Part shown: one piece after another, positions 34,132 to 43,700 of the stretch
Numbering within the stretch: position 1 is the stretch's first letter
How the letters are laid out: each line of letters begins with the position of its first letter
Source: Gammaproteobacteria bacterium
GTDB lineage: Bacteria > Pseudomonadota > Gammaproteobacteria > Pseudomonadales > UBA5518
NCBI GenBank assembly: GCA_016718385.1
Contig: JADKDK010000001.1
Coordinates: 434,001-498,000, forward strand
Length of the DNA: 64,000 bases
Direction of reading: 5' to 3'
Program-made: the position numbers and the translations under genes
The notes under the pieces: generated by a model
Databases searched by the model: none
Seen by the model: only the letters and a program-made list of their open reading frames with translations
Told to the model about the DNA's origin: nothing

Positions 34132-35640
34132 GCGGCTATCCGCTCTGGTTCGACGAGTTGCTCGACAACGTTCCACGGCAACAGCGCGTCGATACGGTTG
34201 ATCGGGTGCTCGGCAATGCGTGCCAGCACATGGCGCAGATACGCCTCGGGGTCGAGACCATTGAGCTTCGCCGTGCCCAGCAGCGTGTACATCGCAGCCG
34301 CACGATCGCCGCCCGGGTCCGAGCCGGCAAAGAGGTAGTTCTTGCGCCAGAGCCACCGGGCGCAATGCCCGCTCGGCGGCGTTGTTGTCGATCTCGAGCC
34401 GACCGTCGTCGCAGTATCGCGTCAACGCCGGCCAGCGCCCCAAGGCGTAACGCACCGCCTCGGCGAGCCCGGATTTGCGCGACACTTGTTCGAGGCTGTG
34501 CTCCAGCCACTCGCGCAAGGCGCCGAGCAGCGGTGCGGCACGTGCCTGACGGACCGCGCGACGCTGATCGGGTGGGCGGCCACGGATCTCGGCCTCGATC
34601 GCACAACGCGCTGATGTGGGTCAGCGCGGTCGCGGCCAACGGACTGGCCTGCGGGTGTACCTCGTAGAGCTTGCGCCGCGCGTGCGCCCAGCACGCGGAC
34701 TCGGTGATCTCCTGGCTCACGAACAGCTGGCCGAACCCGGCGTAGCCGTCGGCGTGCAGCGTGCCGCGGAAGGTCTTCAGGTGTTGCTGCGGATGCGCGC
34801 CCTTGCGATCCGGCGAATACGCGAACCACACCGCCGGGGCCGCTTCGCCCTTCGCAGGTCGCTCATCGCGCACGTACGTCCAGAGTCGTGCCGTCTTGGT
34901 GCGGCCGCGGCCGGGCTCGAGCACTGGCACCGGCGTGTCATCGGCGTGCAGCGTCGCACCCGCGAGCACGTGGCGCCGGATGGCCTCCACCAGCGGTTGC
35001 AGCAGCGCCGCGCTCTCGCCCACCCAGCCGGCCAGTGTCGAGCGTGGCAGGTCGACGTCCTCGCGCGCATAGATCGCGCTCTGGCGGTACAGCGGCAGGT
35101 GGTCGCAGTACTTCGCGACCAGCACATGCGCCAGCAGACCTGGCCCGGCCATGCCGCGCGATCGGGCGCTGCGGGGCAGCGGCCTGCACGATCGTGTCGC
35201 AGCGACCACAGGCCAGCTTCGGGCGCACATGGCGGATGACCTTGAAACGCGCCGGCACGTACTCGAGCATCTCGGCGACGTCTTCCCCGATCTGGCGCAG
35301 GCGACCACCGCAGTCCGGGCAGCAGCTGTCAGTGCCGGTGTGTATCAGCGTCTCGCGCGCCAGGTGGGCGGGAAGCGGTTTGCGTACCGGCTTTCGACGC
35401 TCGGGGCGCGGCGCCTCCAGACTCGGCAAGACAGGCGCTGTGCCCGCACTCGATGGCGCGTCGGCCAGCAGGTTCAATTGATCGATACTGACGTCGAGGC
35501 GCTCCGCGCGTCGACCGAATTGCAGGCGCTGGAGCTTGGCAACGACCAGCTTCAGGTGCTCGATCTCGCTGCGCTGCGAGGGCAATGACCGCCTTGAGCG
35601 TGGCGGTGTCATCGGCGTGGTTTTCAGCAGCGCGCGTCAT
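34128..35640 (-). pseudogene. tnpC: IS66 transposase TnpC, interrupted by four frameshifts
   Basis: The reading frame is broken but family content is complete. In order: MTRAAENHADDTATLKAVIA; a frameshift near 35570; SEIEHLKLVVAKLQRLQFGR, C-x2-C zinc region PDCGGRLRQIGEDVAE and RPKLACGRC; a shift near 35155; GMAGPGLLAHVLVAKYCDHL, HADDTPVPVLEPG, FRGTLHADGYAGF; a shift near 34595; EIEAEIRGRPPD, IDNNAAERALRPVAL; a shift near 34345; KNYLFAGSDPGGDRAAAMYT to ERIAA. The DDE residues remain within their blocks. All four shifts fit two missing bases or one extra. The element may be defective, or the sequence may contain errors. Confidence 0.85.
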
Positions 35641-35692
35641 GCGGGCATTTTAATCAATGCGCGCAGAACTCGCGGCAAAAGGCGTGGTGAAT

Positions 35693-36037
35693 TTACACGG
35701 CGAGCGTCGGTGCGGTGCGCACCGGTCGGCGCCAATCGATGCCTTCGAGCAACATCGAGAGCTGCGCCGGCGAGAGCGCGACCTTGCCTTCGCGGGTCTG
35801 CGGCCAGACGAAGTGGCCACGCTCCAGCCGCTTGGCGAACAAGCACATCCCGTCACCGTCCCACCACAGCACCTTGAGGCGATCACCGCGGCGACCGCGG
35901 AAGACAAACAGCTGTCCGGAGAACGGATCCGCGAGTAGCTGTGTCTGCACCAGGGCAGCCAGGCCATCGAAGCCGCGGCGCATATCCGTCGCGCCGGCGG
36001 CCAGCCAGACGCGCGTACCCGCCGGCAGCGCGATCAT
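35693..36037 (-). CDS. tnpB: IS66 accessory protein TnpB (Orf2)
   Basis: A 114-residue intact protein with the IS66 Orf2 signature TDMRRGFDGLAALVQ, LFVFRGRRGDRLKVLWWDGD, GMCLFAKRLERG and FVWP. It is needed for IS66 transposition with TnpA and TnpC. It overlaps tnpA by four bases and lies 52 bases before tnpC. Confidence 0.95.
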   Translation of the reverse strand: MIALPAGTRVWLAAGATDMRRGFDGLAALVQTQLLADPFSGQLFVFRGRRGDRLKVLWWDGDGMCLFAKRLERGHFVWPQTREGKVALSPAQLSMLLEGIDWRRPVRTAPTLAV

Positions 36038-36432
36038 CGCAGCAGTTGCTCCAGCACGAGGCGCAGCGTCATGGCGTCTGCGCGCCCCTGCACGCGCAGG
36101 CGTCCGTGACGGGATTCGATCACCAGCACACCGTCACCCGTTTGCGCACGCGCAGTCGGTTCGCCATCCGCCGTCTCGGCGAGCGGTGCAGACATGATCT
36201 CCACCGGCAGCAGGGCCGGGGATCCCGACTCACCGAGCAGGCCATCCTGGTAAGCGCGGCGCCACCCGAACACCTGGTTGGTGTTCAGGTCGTGCTCGCG
36301 TGCAATGCGGGCAACCGATGCGCCCGGCTGCAGGGCCAGTTCGACCACCGCGCGCTTGAACGCGAGGCTGTGGCGGCGGTAAGGACCCCGGACACTGCCA
36401 GGGCGAATCGCATTGAGTGGGTTTGTGTCCAT
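36034..36432 (-). CDS. tnpA: IS66 accessory protein TnpA (Orf1)
   Basis: A 132-residue protein with a helix-turn-helix near residues 20-55 (RRHSLAFKRAVVELALQPGA then ARIAREHDLNTNQVFGWRRA), like transposase-8/IS66 Orf1. First gene of the element; its start is 97 bases from the right-hand inverted repeat. Confidence 0.92.
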   Translation of the reverse strand: MDTNPLNAIRPGSVRGPYRRHSLAFKRAVVELALQPGASVARIAREHDLNTNQVFGWRRAYQDGLLGESGSPALLPVEIMSAPLAETADGEPTARAQTGDGVLVIESRHGRLRVQGRADAMTLRLVLEQLLR

Positions 36433-36561
36433 GAACTGCTTGTGGACACAAATGGGTTGTGCCCTCTCCGGGGCAGTATCGTCGCGCCGCGCTACCGTGT
36501 CGTCGAGACGGTGTTCACCGGACGCTTACCTTGAACCTGCGACCTGCCGATTATGAGTCGG

Positions 36562-36831
36562 GCGGAAAATGACCAGTTCGGTCCCGAAAGCCGAAGAAAC
36601 GTAACGCGTTTTTCTATCGCCCCTGCGGATAAAACCGAAATCCGAGCGTATACCGAACCTGGTTGGCAGGCGGGTCGGAACGGCGCCTCGAAAGCCGAAG
36701 AATCGTAACGGCTTTCGCAAACCGAAATCCGAACCGAAACCGATTCGAACTTTCTACGGCTCGCAGGCGGTGCCCCGGGCGGATGTGGGTGCCTTTCCTA
36801 AACGTAGCGGCTACGGCAAACGCATCAAAAA
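36562..36831. repeat. short repeats beside the tRNA fragment
   Basis: No gene is supported. A 22-bp sequence starting CGAAAGCCGAAGAA occurs at 36585-36606 and again at 36689-36710 (21 of 22 identical, 104 bases apart), each followed by a CCGAAATCCGA motif. The stretch is unlike coding DNA. Confidence 0.6.
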
Positions 36832-37503
36832 TCAGCGGACCTGGTATTTAGCTTGGACGGCAGCAATGAATTTTGGCCACTCGAAGGCTCGTTGCGCTGC
36901 TATCGACTGTACATGCGGCCTCTCGCCCAGGCGCTGAAGCAAATCGCTGGCTTCAGGGAATTCGTCGAGAAGATCGATGGCGAACAGTTTCTTGGCGACA
37001 GAGACTCCCAATTCAACGGAGTAAAGAAACACGATGTCCGCCAAGGTGAGGGAGTCGCCCGCCAGGTAGGGTGAAAACTTCGCGTGTCGCTTCAGCGCTG
37101 CAAAGCCGGAGATCAACTCTTCGCGAGCCTTGAGTTTGATTGCATCCGAACACTTCGCCCCGAACAGGGCCTCCGGATAGCAACTGCGTGCTGGCAACTC
37201 AACGTATAGCTCAAGCTCTTTCATCAAAGCTCGAACACGGGCTTTCTCAAATGGGTCCTTAGGAAGCAGCGGAACACCATCGGTTGTTTCTTCAATATAT
37301 TCGAGCAGGGCGCTGGTTTCGTTCAGATAGCCGTTGGGCGTTTCCAGGTACGGTACTTTTCCGCGTGGGCTTTTGGCGAGGAATTCGGGACTCTGGCCCG
37401 GATAGGTCAACACAAATTCGAAGGGCACGCCTTTTTCGAGCAATGCCAGTTGCACCATATTGACGTAATTGCTGGACGGGAAACCGTAAAGTTTAAGCAT
37501 CAT
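36832..37503 (-). CDS. glutathione S-transferase family protein
   Basis: A 223-residue GST. The N-terminal thioredoxin-like domain starts LKLYGFPSSNYVNMVQLALLE with a Ser/Asn near the usual active-site position. SPRGKVPYLET and LNETSALLEYI bind glutathione, and the C-terminal helical domain has YLAGDSLTLADIVFLYSVEL. It is 23 bases downstream of the MDR reductase and probably in the same transcript, pointing to detoxification. GC is lower than in the flanking catabolic genes. Confidence 0.9.
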   Translation of the reverse strand: MMLKLYGFPSSNYVNMVQLALLEKGVPFEFVLTYPGQSPEFLAKSPRGKVPYLETPNGYLNETSALLEYIEETTDGVPLLPKDPFEKARVRALMKELELYVELPARSCYPEALFGAKCSDAIKLKAREELISGFAALKRHAKFSPYLAGDSLTLADIVFLYSVELGVSVAKKLFAIDLLDEFPEASDLLQRLGERPHVQSIAAQRAFEWPKFIAAVQAKYQVR

Positions 37504-37526
37504 TTTCTACTCGTATTTTTGGATTA

Positions 37527-38672
37527 TCAGGCTGACAGGCCTGAGGAAGGATTGATCAAGTATTTGCCCCCGGTGGCCCGTTGGCAGTAGATGGCAATTT
37601 CATCGAGATGGAGCGCTTCGGCCAGTGACACCACCCGCGTATAGTGGCAGGCGAAAACCGTTTTCAGGTCGGCAAGTACGCGTGCCTGCATCTGCAACCG
37701 CTCGGTCGTACTAAGTGTTTGCATGTAGTGCGTTAGCAACCAACCGCTGATGCCAAAGGCCAAACCAAAGTTAAGCCTGATGGTGGTCGGGGAACGGTCA
37801 AGCACCCCGTAGATGTATGCCTGCTTACGTGTTGCCGACCCATATCGGCTATAGGGCTCGAATTGAACCAGCGACTTTTCCATCACGGCCATGATCTGCG
37901 TCAGTAAATCACCCCCGCCAATCGGGTCGAATACCAGCGTCGCTCCTGTGGCCTCAATTGCGTTCGTCAGATCTTGAAGAAAGTGTGGTGACGCGGAATT
38001 GCAAACCCACTTGGCCCCCATTTCCTTGAGCAGCTCGTGCTGGGACTGGCTACGAACAATATTTACCAAGCTGATATTCTCTTTCTGACACAGCTTGATC
38101 AGCATCTGCCCCAGATTGCTCGCCGCGACAGTATGGACGATCGCCTTGTGTCCCTCCTTGCGCATGACATCCACCATGCACAGTGCAGTGAGCGGGTTAA
38201 CAAACATGGCCGCTCCATCTGCGGCCGTGCAATCGTCCGGCAGCTCGACACATTGCGCAGCCTTGGCACAGCGATATTGTGAATACATCTCGCCACCGAA
38301 TGTGGCGACCGTTTTGCCGAGCAAGGCCTGTGCTCGAGGTGATTTGCCGGCTCTTACAACCACGCCGGCACCTTCATTGCCTACTGGCATCGATTGATTT
38401 AGTCGGCCTTGCATGGCGGGCATCGCCGTCGCCGGAACGGTGGCAGTGACAACCGGAAATTCTGCTGTTCCGGACGCTTTCGCAGTCGTCATGTCTGCTG
38501 CGCCAAAGAGCAGGTTGAAATCAGACGGGTTGAGTGGTGCTGCCTCAACCCGGATGATCACTTCATCTACTGCGGGCTCGGCGACGGGAATTTGCCGCAG
38601 GGATAACTCCAGCTCTCGACTGTCTTTGATTAAAGAGTGCAGTTGCAATCCTGTGGCCGCTGGATGTGTCAT
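37527..38672 (-). CDS. zinc-independent MDR-family oxidoreductase (quinone-reductase like)
   Basis: A 381-residue medium-chain dehydrogenase. APLNPSDFNLLFG, MPVGNEGAGVVV and TVAASNLGQMLIKLCQKENI with a nucleotide-binding VHTVAASNLGQ loop are seen. Catalytic and structural zinc Cys/His are absent. It likely reduces enones or quinones with NADPH. It is the first gene of a pair with the GST gene. The ATG at 38672 begins a normal family N-terminus. Confidence 0.85.
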   Translation of the reverse strand: MTHPAATGLQLHSLIKDSRELELSLRQIPVAEPAVDEVIIRVEAAPLNPSDFNLLFGAADMTTAKASGTAEFPVVTATVPATAMPAMQGRLNQSMPVGNEGAGVVVRAGKSPRAQALLGKTVATFGGEMYSQYRCAKAAQCVELPDDCTAADGAAMFVNPLTALCMVDVMRKEGHKAIVHTVAASNLGQMLIKLCQKENISLVNIVRSQSQHELLKEMGAKWVCNSASPHFLQDLTNAIEATGATLVFDPIGGGDLLTQIMAVMEKSLVQFEPYSRYGSATRKQAYIYGVLDRSPTTIRLNFGLAFGISGWLLTHYMQTLSTTERLQMQARVLADLKTVFACHYTRVVSLAEALHLDEIAIYCQRATGGKYLINPSSGLSA

Positions 38673-38969
38673 GGCTTTCCTTGTTGATTGCTTTTAGATT
38701 CGGCAGGTCTACGCGTTCTCGTGGCCCATCCGAAAACAAAGGTGGTAGTTTCAGATAAATCATTACGGAGGACTATCAGTTTTCCGCAATTTGTGGATTT
38801 GCTCGACGAGCTGGCACTGTGGGTGTCGAGGTCATTTTCCAATGACCGGTGGTCCGAAGAATCCCGGCAGGTCACTCCATAGCCGTAAGCATATGATGTA
38901 CGATGGCAAGAGTTGCTTCGTGAGCAGTGCGAATGCACGACAATTGTCAGGTATCAGTTGGAGCAGATC

Positions 38970-39347
38970 ATGAAGAACACTTCTGGACGTTTGGGCTTGG
39001 GAATGCCGGTTGCATTGCTGATGGCTGCAACGGTAGTGGCGATAGGCTCGAGTGGCTCGGTGCAAGCGCGTGATCGGGGCATCAACCAACCCGGCGCGGC
39101 AGGGAATGTACACGTCGATCCCGGCGTGAATCAGCCTGGTGCGGCTGGCAACGTTGGAGCACCCGGAGTGCGCGTGGATCCCGGCGTGAATCAGCCTGGT
39201 GCGGCTGGCAACGTTGGAGCACCCGGAGTGCGCGTAGACCCCGGCGTGAATCAGCCTGGTGCGGCTGGCAACGTTAGAGCACCCGGAGTGCGCGTAGATC
39301 CCGGCGTGAATCAGCCGGGGGCTGTCGGGAACCGGCGCATTCGCTGA
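38970..39347 (+). CDS. secreted protein of 20-residue Gly/Pro/Asn tandem repeats
   Basis: A 125-residue protein. After a signal peptide (LGLGMPVALLMAATVVAIG, cleavage near VQA) the mature part repeats VDPGVNQPGAAGNVGAPGVR (20 residues, 60 bp) three times with partial copies at both ends. Composition (G, P, N, V, A) predicts a disordered or extended structure. No known family. GGAG lies seven bases before the ATG. Near-identical copies point to recent expansion or correction. Confidence 0.7.
   Translation: MKNTSGRLGLGMPVALLMAATVVAIGSSGSVQARDRGINQPGAAGNVHVDPGVNQPGAAGNVGAPGVRVDPGVNQPGAAGNVGAPGVRVDPGVNQPGAAGNVRAPGVRVDPGVNQPGAVGNRRIR
39118..39319 (+). repeat. 60-bp tandem repeat array inside the secreted protein gene
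   Basis: Three adjacent 60-bp units begin at 39121, 39181 and 39241 and differ at only a few bases. A partial fourth begins at 39301. The period keeps the frame, so changes in copy number would lengthen or shorten the protein by 20 residues. Confidence 0.9.
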
Positions 39348-39646
39348 CGCTACCTGGCTTGGGCTTTCAATGCACGGGCCACGCGAGTGCCCAGAACTCT
39401 CCAGGCGATGATGACTGGCAAGTGCGCTCGGCGCGGCGGAAGTGCACATGCACCTCGTTCTCGGAGACGCTCACATCGGCGGGGTATCGATCAGGTCACC
39501 GAAGATGTGTCGGGCGTGGGAACGGCATCGGGTGCTCGCGAAAGTGTGTTCGACGGGTTGTGCTCAGCATCGAGGCGCGCGCACTTCCACGGGGTCGCAG
39601 GAACTGCGCGGGACGCTAAGGACGGCCCCGCGACATTCGCGCCAAC
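39348..39646. other. intergenic stretch without a supported gene
   Basis: Short frames exist on the plus strand, but none has a convincing start, composition or similarity. I see no promoter or structure to name. Confidence 0.4.
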
Positions 39647-40072
39647 TCATGGTCCGCCATGGAGCGACCAGAATTGTGCTGACGTCAGAATCGGATAGCG
39701 ATCGGCAACGGCGAGCAGGTCCTTGTCACCGGTGATCAGGTAATCCGACTTCGATGCGTTCAGCGCCGCAAGCAAGGTGTCCAATACACGTTCGTCTGCG
39801 GCATCGCGCAGGCGTGGGTTCTCTGCGGGTCGTGGTTCGATGATCTCTGCCTGAATCGATAGCGTATCGACCAGGTCATCGATCTCGGCTCCGGTCAGCC
39901 CATGACGGTGTGCCAATCGTGGAAGAACTCTTCGAAGTTCGTCCAGTATGTAATCGGACAGCAACACCTCCACCGAGCCGTTTCGCCACGCCGCGAGAAT
40001 CTTGCCGGGTATGCTCGCCGGATAGGCAATTCCCGACAGGAGCACGTTAGTGTCCAGGACCACTCTTGGCAT
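39647..40072 (-). CDS. PIN-domain toxin (VapC-like ribonuclease)
   Basis: A 141-residue PIN protein. The first acid is in VVLDTNVLLSGI, a central Glu in SDYILDELRRVL, and the C-terminal acids in AADERVLDTLLA and ITGDKDLLAV, which together make the four-acid metal site. It belongs to the PIN toxin group that pairs with Phd/YefM or RHH antitoxins. It is 12 bases downstream of the antitoxin gene. Confidence 0.87.
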   Translation of the reverse strand: MPRVVLDTNVLLSGIAYPASIPGKILAAWRNGSVEVLLSDYILDELRRVLPRLAHRHGLTGAEIDDLVDTLSIQAEIIEPRPAENPRLRDAADERVLDTLLAALNASKSDYLITGDKDLLAVADRYPILTSAQFWSLHGGP

Positions 40073-40084
40073 GGCTGAAAAGGA

Positions 40085-40384
40085 TCAGGGCTTGTCGGAT
40101 GTAGCGTTTGCAGTCTGGCGTTCCAGTTGCACCGCAGCCTGTATTTCCTCCATCCCTTCAGGCTCCGGCACGTTCGCGTATCCGGCCTCAATGCGCTGGC
40201 ACAATGCGTCGAAGCGGTCCTGCATACGGCGAATCCGCTCAAACAAGCGGGCATCAACGAGTGCGGCAACAGGCTTGCCGTCCTTGTTGATGATTACGCT
40301 GTCGTGTCTGTACTGGACGCGGTTCAGCATCTCCCCGAGATTCTGGCGAAAGGTGACCGCACTGGTTTCCGTGATCATGGGCAT
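40085..40384 (-). CDS. Phd/YefM-type antitoxin
   Basis: A 99-residue antitoxin with TSAVTFRQNLGEMLNRVQYR and DSVIINKDGKPVAALVDARLF, the Phd/YefM dimerisation and DNA-binding fold, and a C-terminal tail that would bind the toxin. GGAGG precedes the ATG at 40384. A perfect inverted repeat at 40406-40426 lies just upstream as an operator. Confidence 0.87.
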   Translation of the reverse strand: MPMITETSAVTFRQNLGEMLNRVQYRHDSVIINKDGKPVAALVDARLFERIRRMQDRFDALCQRIEAGYANVPEPEGMEEIQAAVQLERQTANATSDKP

Positions 40385-40405
40385 CCTCCAAATATGCTTA
40401 AATCA

Positions 40406-40426
40406 GCATGATCAATATGATCATGC
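40406..40426. promoter_or_regulatory. 21-bp perfect palindrome upstream of the Phd/PIN operon
   Basis: Half-sites GCATGATCA and TGATCATGC are separated by three bases, a perfect 9+3+9 inverted repeat about 22 bases before the antitoxin start. It fits autoregulation by the Phd-like antitoxin. Its sequence also holds the ATG of the plus-strand RHH frame. Confidence 0.7.
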
Positions 40427-40686
40427 TAACTCATTTCCCCGCTCCTAGGCGACCACGTCCTGGAATTAGATCAACGTGCCACCGGCCGGTGCAGCCCCAA
40501 TCGGGCCATAATCCCCCCAGCGTCGACATTGAACCGCCCCAGGCTCAGCGTCGCGTGAACGTCGACTTTCCGGAATGGATGATCGCCTCGCTGGACAGGG
40601 AGGCGGCCCGGCTGGGGGTAACGCGGCAATCCGTGATCAAGGTGTGGCTGGCAGAGCGCCTGGAAAGCACGAGACGCGCGAGGTAG
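40408..40686 (+). CDS. ribbon-helix-helix (CopG-like) protein or remnant
   Basis: The last 45 residues (RRVNVDFPEWMIASLDREAA then RLGVTRQSVIKVWLAERLE) are a clear ribbon-helix-helix DNA-binding domain like those of BrnA/CopG antitoxins. The first 45 residues are low-complexity and start inside an operator palindrome, so the real start may be further downstream or lost. No toxin gene is adjacent in the correct orientation. Confidence 0.5.
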   Translation: MINMIMLTHFPAPRRPRPGIRSTCHRPVQPQSGHNPPSVDIEPPQAQRRVNVDFPEWMIASLDREAARLGVTRQSVIKVWLAERLESTRRAR

Positions 40687-40700
40687 GCGGTTCCGCAATT

Positions 40701-43700
40701 TCAGGGCAGCATCTGGACACGCAACGCTGAAGCCGCAGGATCTGGTGCCTCGAACGCCTCCAGAAGCCCCTTCAACCGCTCCTCGTACCGCGTGACCGAA
40801 GCCTCCTTTACCGGCCCGTACCCCCCGATCTCCGCAGCAGCACTCGCCAGCTCAATGCCAGTGGCAATGTTGTCTTGATCGAGCCGCGCCACGACCCGCT
40901 CCACCAGAGCCCGGTAGTCCTCGATCAAGCGCCGCTCCATGCGCCGCTCCGCGAAGTACCCGAACGGGTCGAACGCCGTGCCGCGCAGCACCTTCATCGG
41001 CGCAAGGAGTTTGAAGGCGCTAATCATCCACGCCCCGAAGGCGCGCTTCTTTGGCCGACCCGTGGCATCGCGTCCCGGCAGCATCGGCGGGGCGAGGTTG
41101 AACGTCATCGTGAAGTCCCCCGCGAACTGCTCGCGCAGGCGCTGCATGAACCGCGAGTCGGTGTAGAGGCGCGCCACCTCGTACTCGTCCTTGTAGCTCA
41201 TCAGTTTCGCGAACGTCAGTGCGACCTCGCGCACGAAGGTTTCGCCGCCCTCGAGGTTGCGTGCCGCGACGCGCTTGCGGATACCGGTGACGAACTCGCG
41301 GTAACGCTGCGCGTAGCGCGCGTCCTGGTAGGCGCTGAGCAGGCGCGTGCGGCTGGTGAGCACCTCGTCGACGGTGTCGAGCTTCACGGGCTCGGGCGTG
41401 TCATTAAGTTCGCGCGCCAGCGCCGCCGGGTCGTGCGCGGCAAGGCGCCCCAGCGCGAGGGTGCGCAGGTTGCCTTCGACGAAGCTGCCGTTCAGGCGGA
41501 TCGCCTCCTCGAGCGCGGCGAGCGACAGCGGCAGCAGGCCCTTCTGCGCCGCGTATCCGAGCATCAGGATGTTGGTGCCGATGCTGTCGCCGGTCAGCGC
41601 GGTGGCGAGGCGGCTCGCGTGCACGTCGAAGGCGGGGCCGCCGGCGATGGCCTGCAGGACGGCGGCGCGCAGTCGCGCTTCGCCGAGGTCGATGTGCTTG
41701 TCGGTCTGGAATGCGCCGGTGGGCGCGACGTCGCTGTTCAGGATCGCGGCCGTGTGCCCGGGGCGCACCGTTTTCAGCACCGCGGCGCCGGAGGCGACGA
41801 CGAGGTCGCAGGCGATCAGTACGTCGCTCATGCCTTCGCCGAGGCGCGAGCTGTAGATGCCCGCGGGATCGGGGCCGATGCGGATGTGGCTGGTCACCGC
41901 GCCGCCTTTCTGCGCCATGCCGGTCATGTCGAGCACGGTGCAGCCCTTGTGGTCGAGGTGCGCGGCCATGCCGAGCAGCGCGCCGATCGTGAGCACGCCG
42001 GTGCCGCCGATGCCAGCGACCAGGATGTTGCAGCCGCGTTCATCGAGCGGCGCGATGTGCGGTTGCGGCAGGGCGGCAATCAGTTGCGCGAGGCGCTCGG
42101 CGTCGCCGCTGGCCCGCACGGCGAGCGTCGCCCCGGTCACGGTGACGAACGACGGGCAGAAGCCCTTCGCGCAGCTGTAGTCCTTGTTGCAGGTGGACTG
42201 GTCGATGCGGCGCTTGCGCCCGAACTCGGTCTCCAGCGGCAGCACGCTGATGCAGTTCGACTGCACCGAGCAGTCGCCGCAGCCTTCGCAGACCTCGGGG
42301 TTGATGAAGACGCGCCGCTCGGGATCGTCCATCAGGCCGCGCTTGCGCCGGCGGCGCTTCTCGGCGGCGCAGGTCTGTTCATAGACGATCGCCGAGACGC
42401 CCTTGATCTCGCGCAGCTCGCGCTGCAGGCGGTCGAGCTCGTCGCGGTGGTAGACGCTCGCGTTGGCCGGCATCCGGCTGTGCGTGTACTTCTCCGGCGC
42501 ATCGGACACCAGGTACACCGGACGCACGCCCTCGGAAAGCAGCTGCTCGACCATGTCGACCGGGCTGATCTGCTGCTCGACGGGTTGCCCGCCGGTCATC
42601 GCGACGGCGTCGTTGTAGAGCAGCTTGTAGGTGATGTTCGCCTTCGCTGCGACGGCGGCGCGGATCGCGAGGATGCCCGAGTGCGAGTAGGTGCCGTCGC
42701 CCATGTTCTGGAACATGTGCGGCGTGTCGACGAACTGGCCCGCCGAGACCCACGGCGAGCCCTCGTGGCCCATCGGCACGAACTGCATGGTGTCGCGGCC
42801 CATCGGCACCACGGCCACCAGCCCGTGGCAGCCGATGCCGCCCATCGCGCGCGAGCCTTCCGGAATCTTCGTGCTGGTGTTGTGCGGGCAGCCGGAGCAG
42901 AAGTAGGCCGGCCGCACCGCCGCGCTGCCGAGCGTGAGCGCGCGCTGTTCCAGGCCGGCGAATGCGGCGTGGCGTTCGGCAAGGAGCGCGTCGGCGATGC
43001 CGAGCTGCTCCAGCAGCCGCTTGATCGCGCGGCGCACCACGCCGGCCGTGAGTTCGCCCGCTGCCGGCAGCAGCGGCGCGCCCGCGAGGTCCTGCTTGCC
43101 GGCCAGCGCGGGGCGTTCATCGGCCGCGAGCGCATACAGCTGCCGCGCGACCTGGTCTTCCATCACCGGCCGCTTTTCCTCGACCACCAGCAGCGCGCGG
43201 CTGCCGCGCGCGAAGCGCGCGAGGCCCGCGGGGTCCATCGGCCAGACCAGCCCCGGCTTGTAGAGGCGGATGCCGAGGCGGCGGCAGCGTTCCTCGTCCA
43301 GGCCCAGGTCGGCCAGGGCCTGGCGCACGTCGAGGCAGGCCTTGCCCGCGCTGACGATGGCCAGCTCGCGGCGCTCGCCGTCGATCACGACGCGGTCGAT
43401 GCCGTTGGCGCGCGCGAAGGCGGTGGCGGCCGGCAGGCGGTGGTTGACCAGCCAGTCCTCCTCCACCAGCGGCGGCAGGTTCGGGCGCAGGTTGAGGCCC
43501 TCGGGCGGCAGCTGGATCTCGGCGGGCGTGAGGTAGGGGCGATGGGGATCCGGCAGATCCACACAGGCCGTCAGGTCCAGCGTGTCGGTAATGCATTTCA
43601 GCCCGACATAGCAGCCGCTGTAGCGCGACATGGCCCAGCCGAACAGGCCGAACTCGATGATCTCGCCCACGGTGGCCGGGTAGAGGATCGGCAGCATGGC

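Larger units (their letters stand above)
33852..36529 (-). mobile_element. IS66-family insertion sequence, 2678 bp
   Basis: Terminal inverted repeats GTAAGCGTCCGGTGA at the left and its complement at the right (ending ACGCTTAC at 36529) bound the element. An 8-bp direct duplication CTTGAACC flanks both ends (33844-33851 and 36530-36537), as expected for IS66. It encodes tnpA, tnpB and tnpC on the minus strand and a passenger ORF. The target is a tRNA 3' fragment. Confidence 0.93.
33827..36561 (-). pseudogene. tRNA 3' fragment (CAT anticodon), split by the IS66 element
   Basis: On the minus strand, 36561-36538 reads through an anticodon arm (CCGACTCATAATCGG) into the variable loop. Then the IS66 insertion follows, and 33851-33827 gives the T-arm and CCA end (GGTTCAAGTCCTGC, then TGGGCCCACCA). 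Joined after removing the IS and one copy of the 8-bp duplication, this is the 3' half of a tRNA-Ile2 or tRNA-Met type gene. The 5' half is absent: the D-arm is not found beyond 36561. A 3' fragment is what an integrase leaves at the far end of an integrated element. Confidence 0.75.

Noticed and set aside
33791..38897. Imperfect 23-bp direct repeat (CTCCATAGCCG...ATGAT) at 33791 and 38875 as possible ends of a 5-kb element
   Set aside because: Only about 19 of 23 bases match and no transposase, inverted repeat or target duplication supports it.
39118..39319. Possible CRISPR array because of 60-bp regular repeats
   Set aside because: There are no unique spacers; the units are contiguous, in frame and code a secreted repeat protein.
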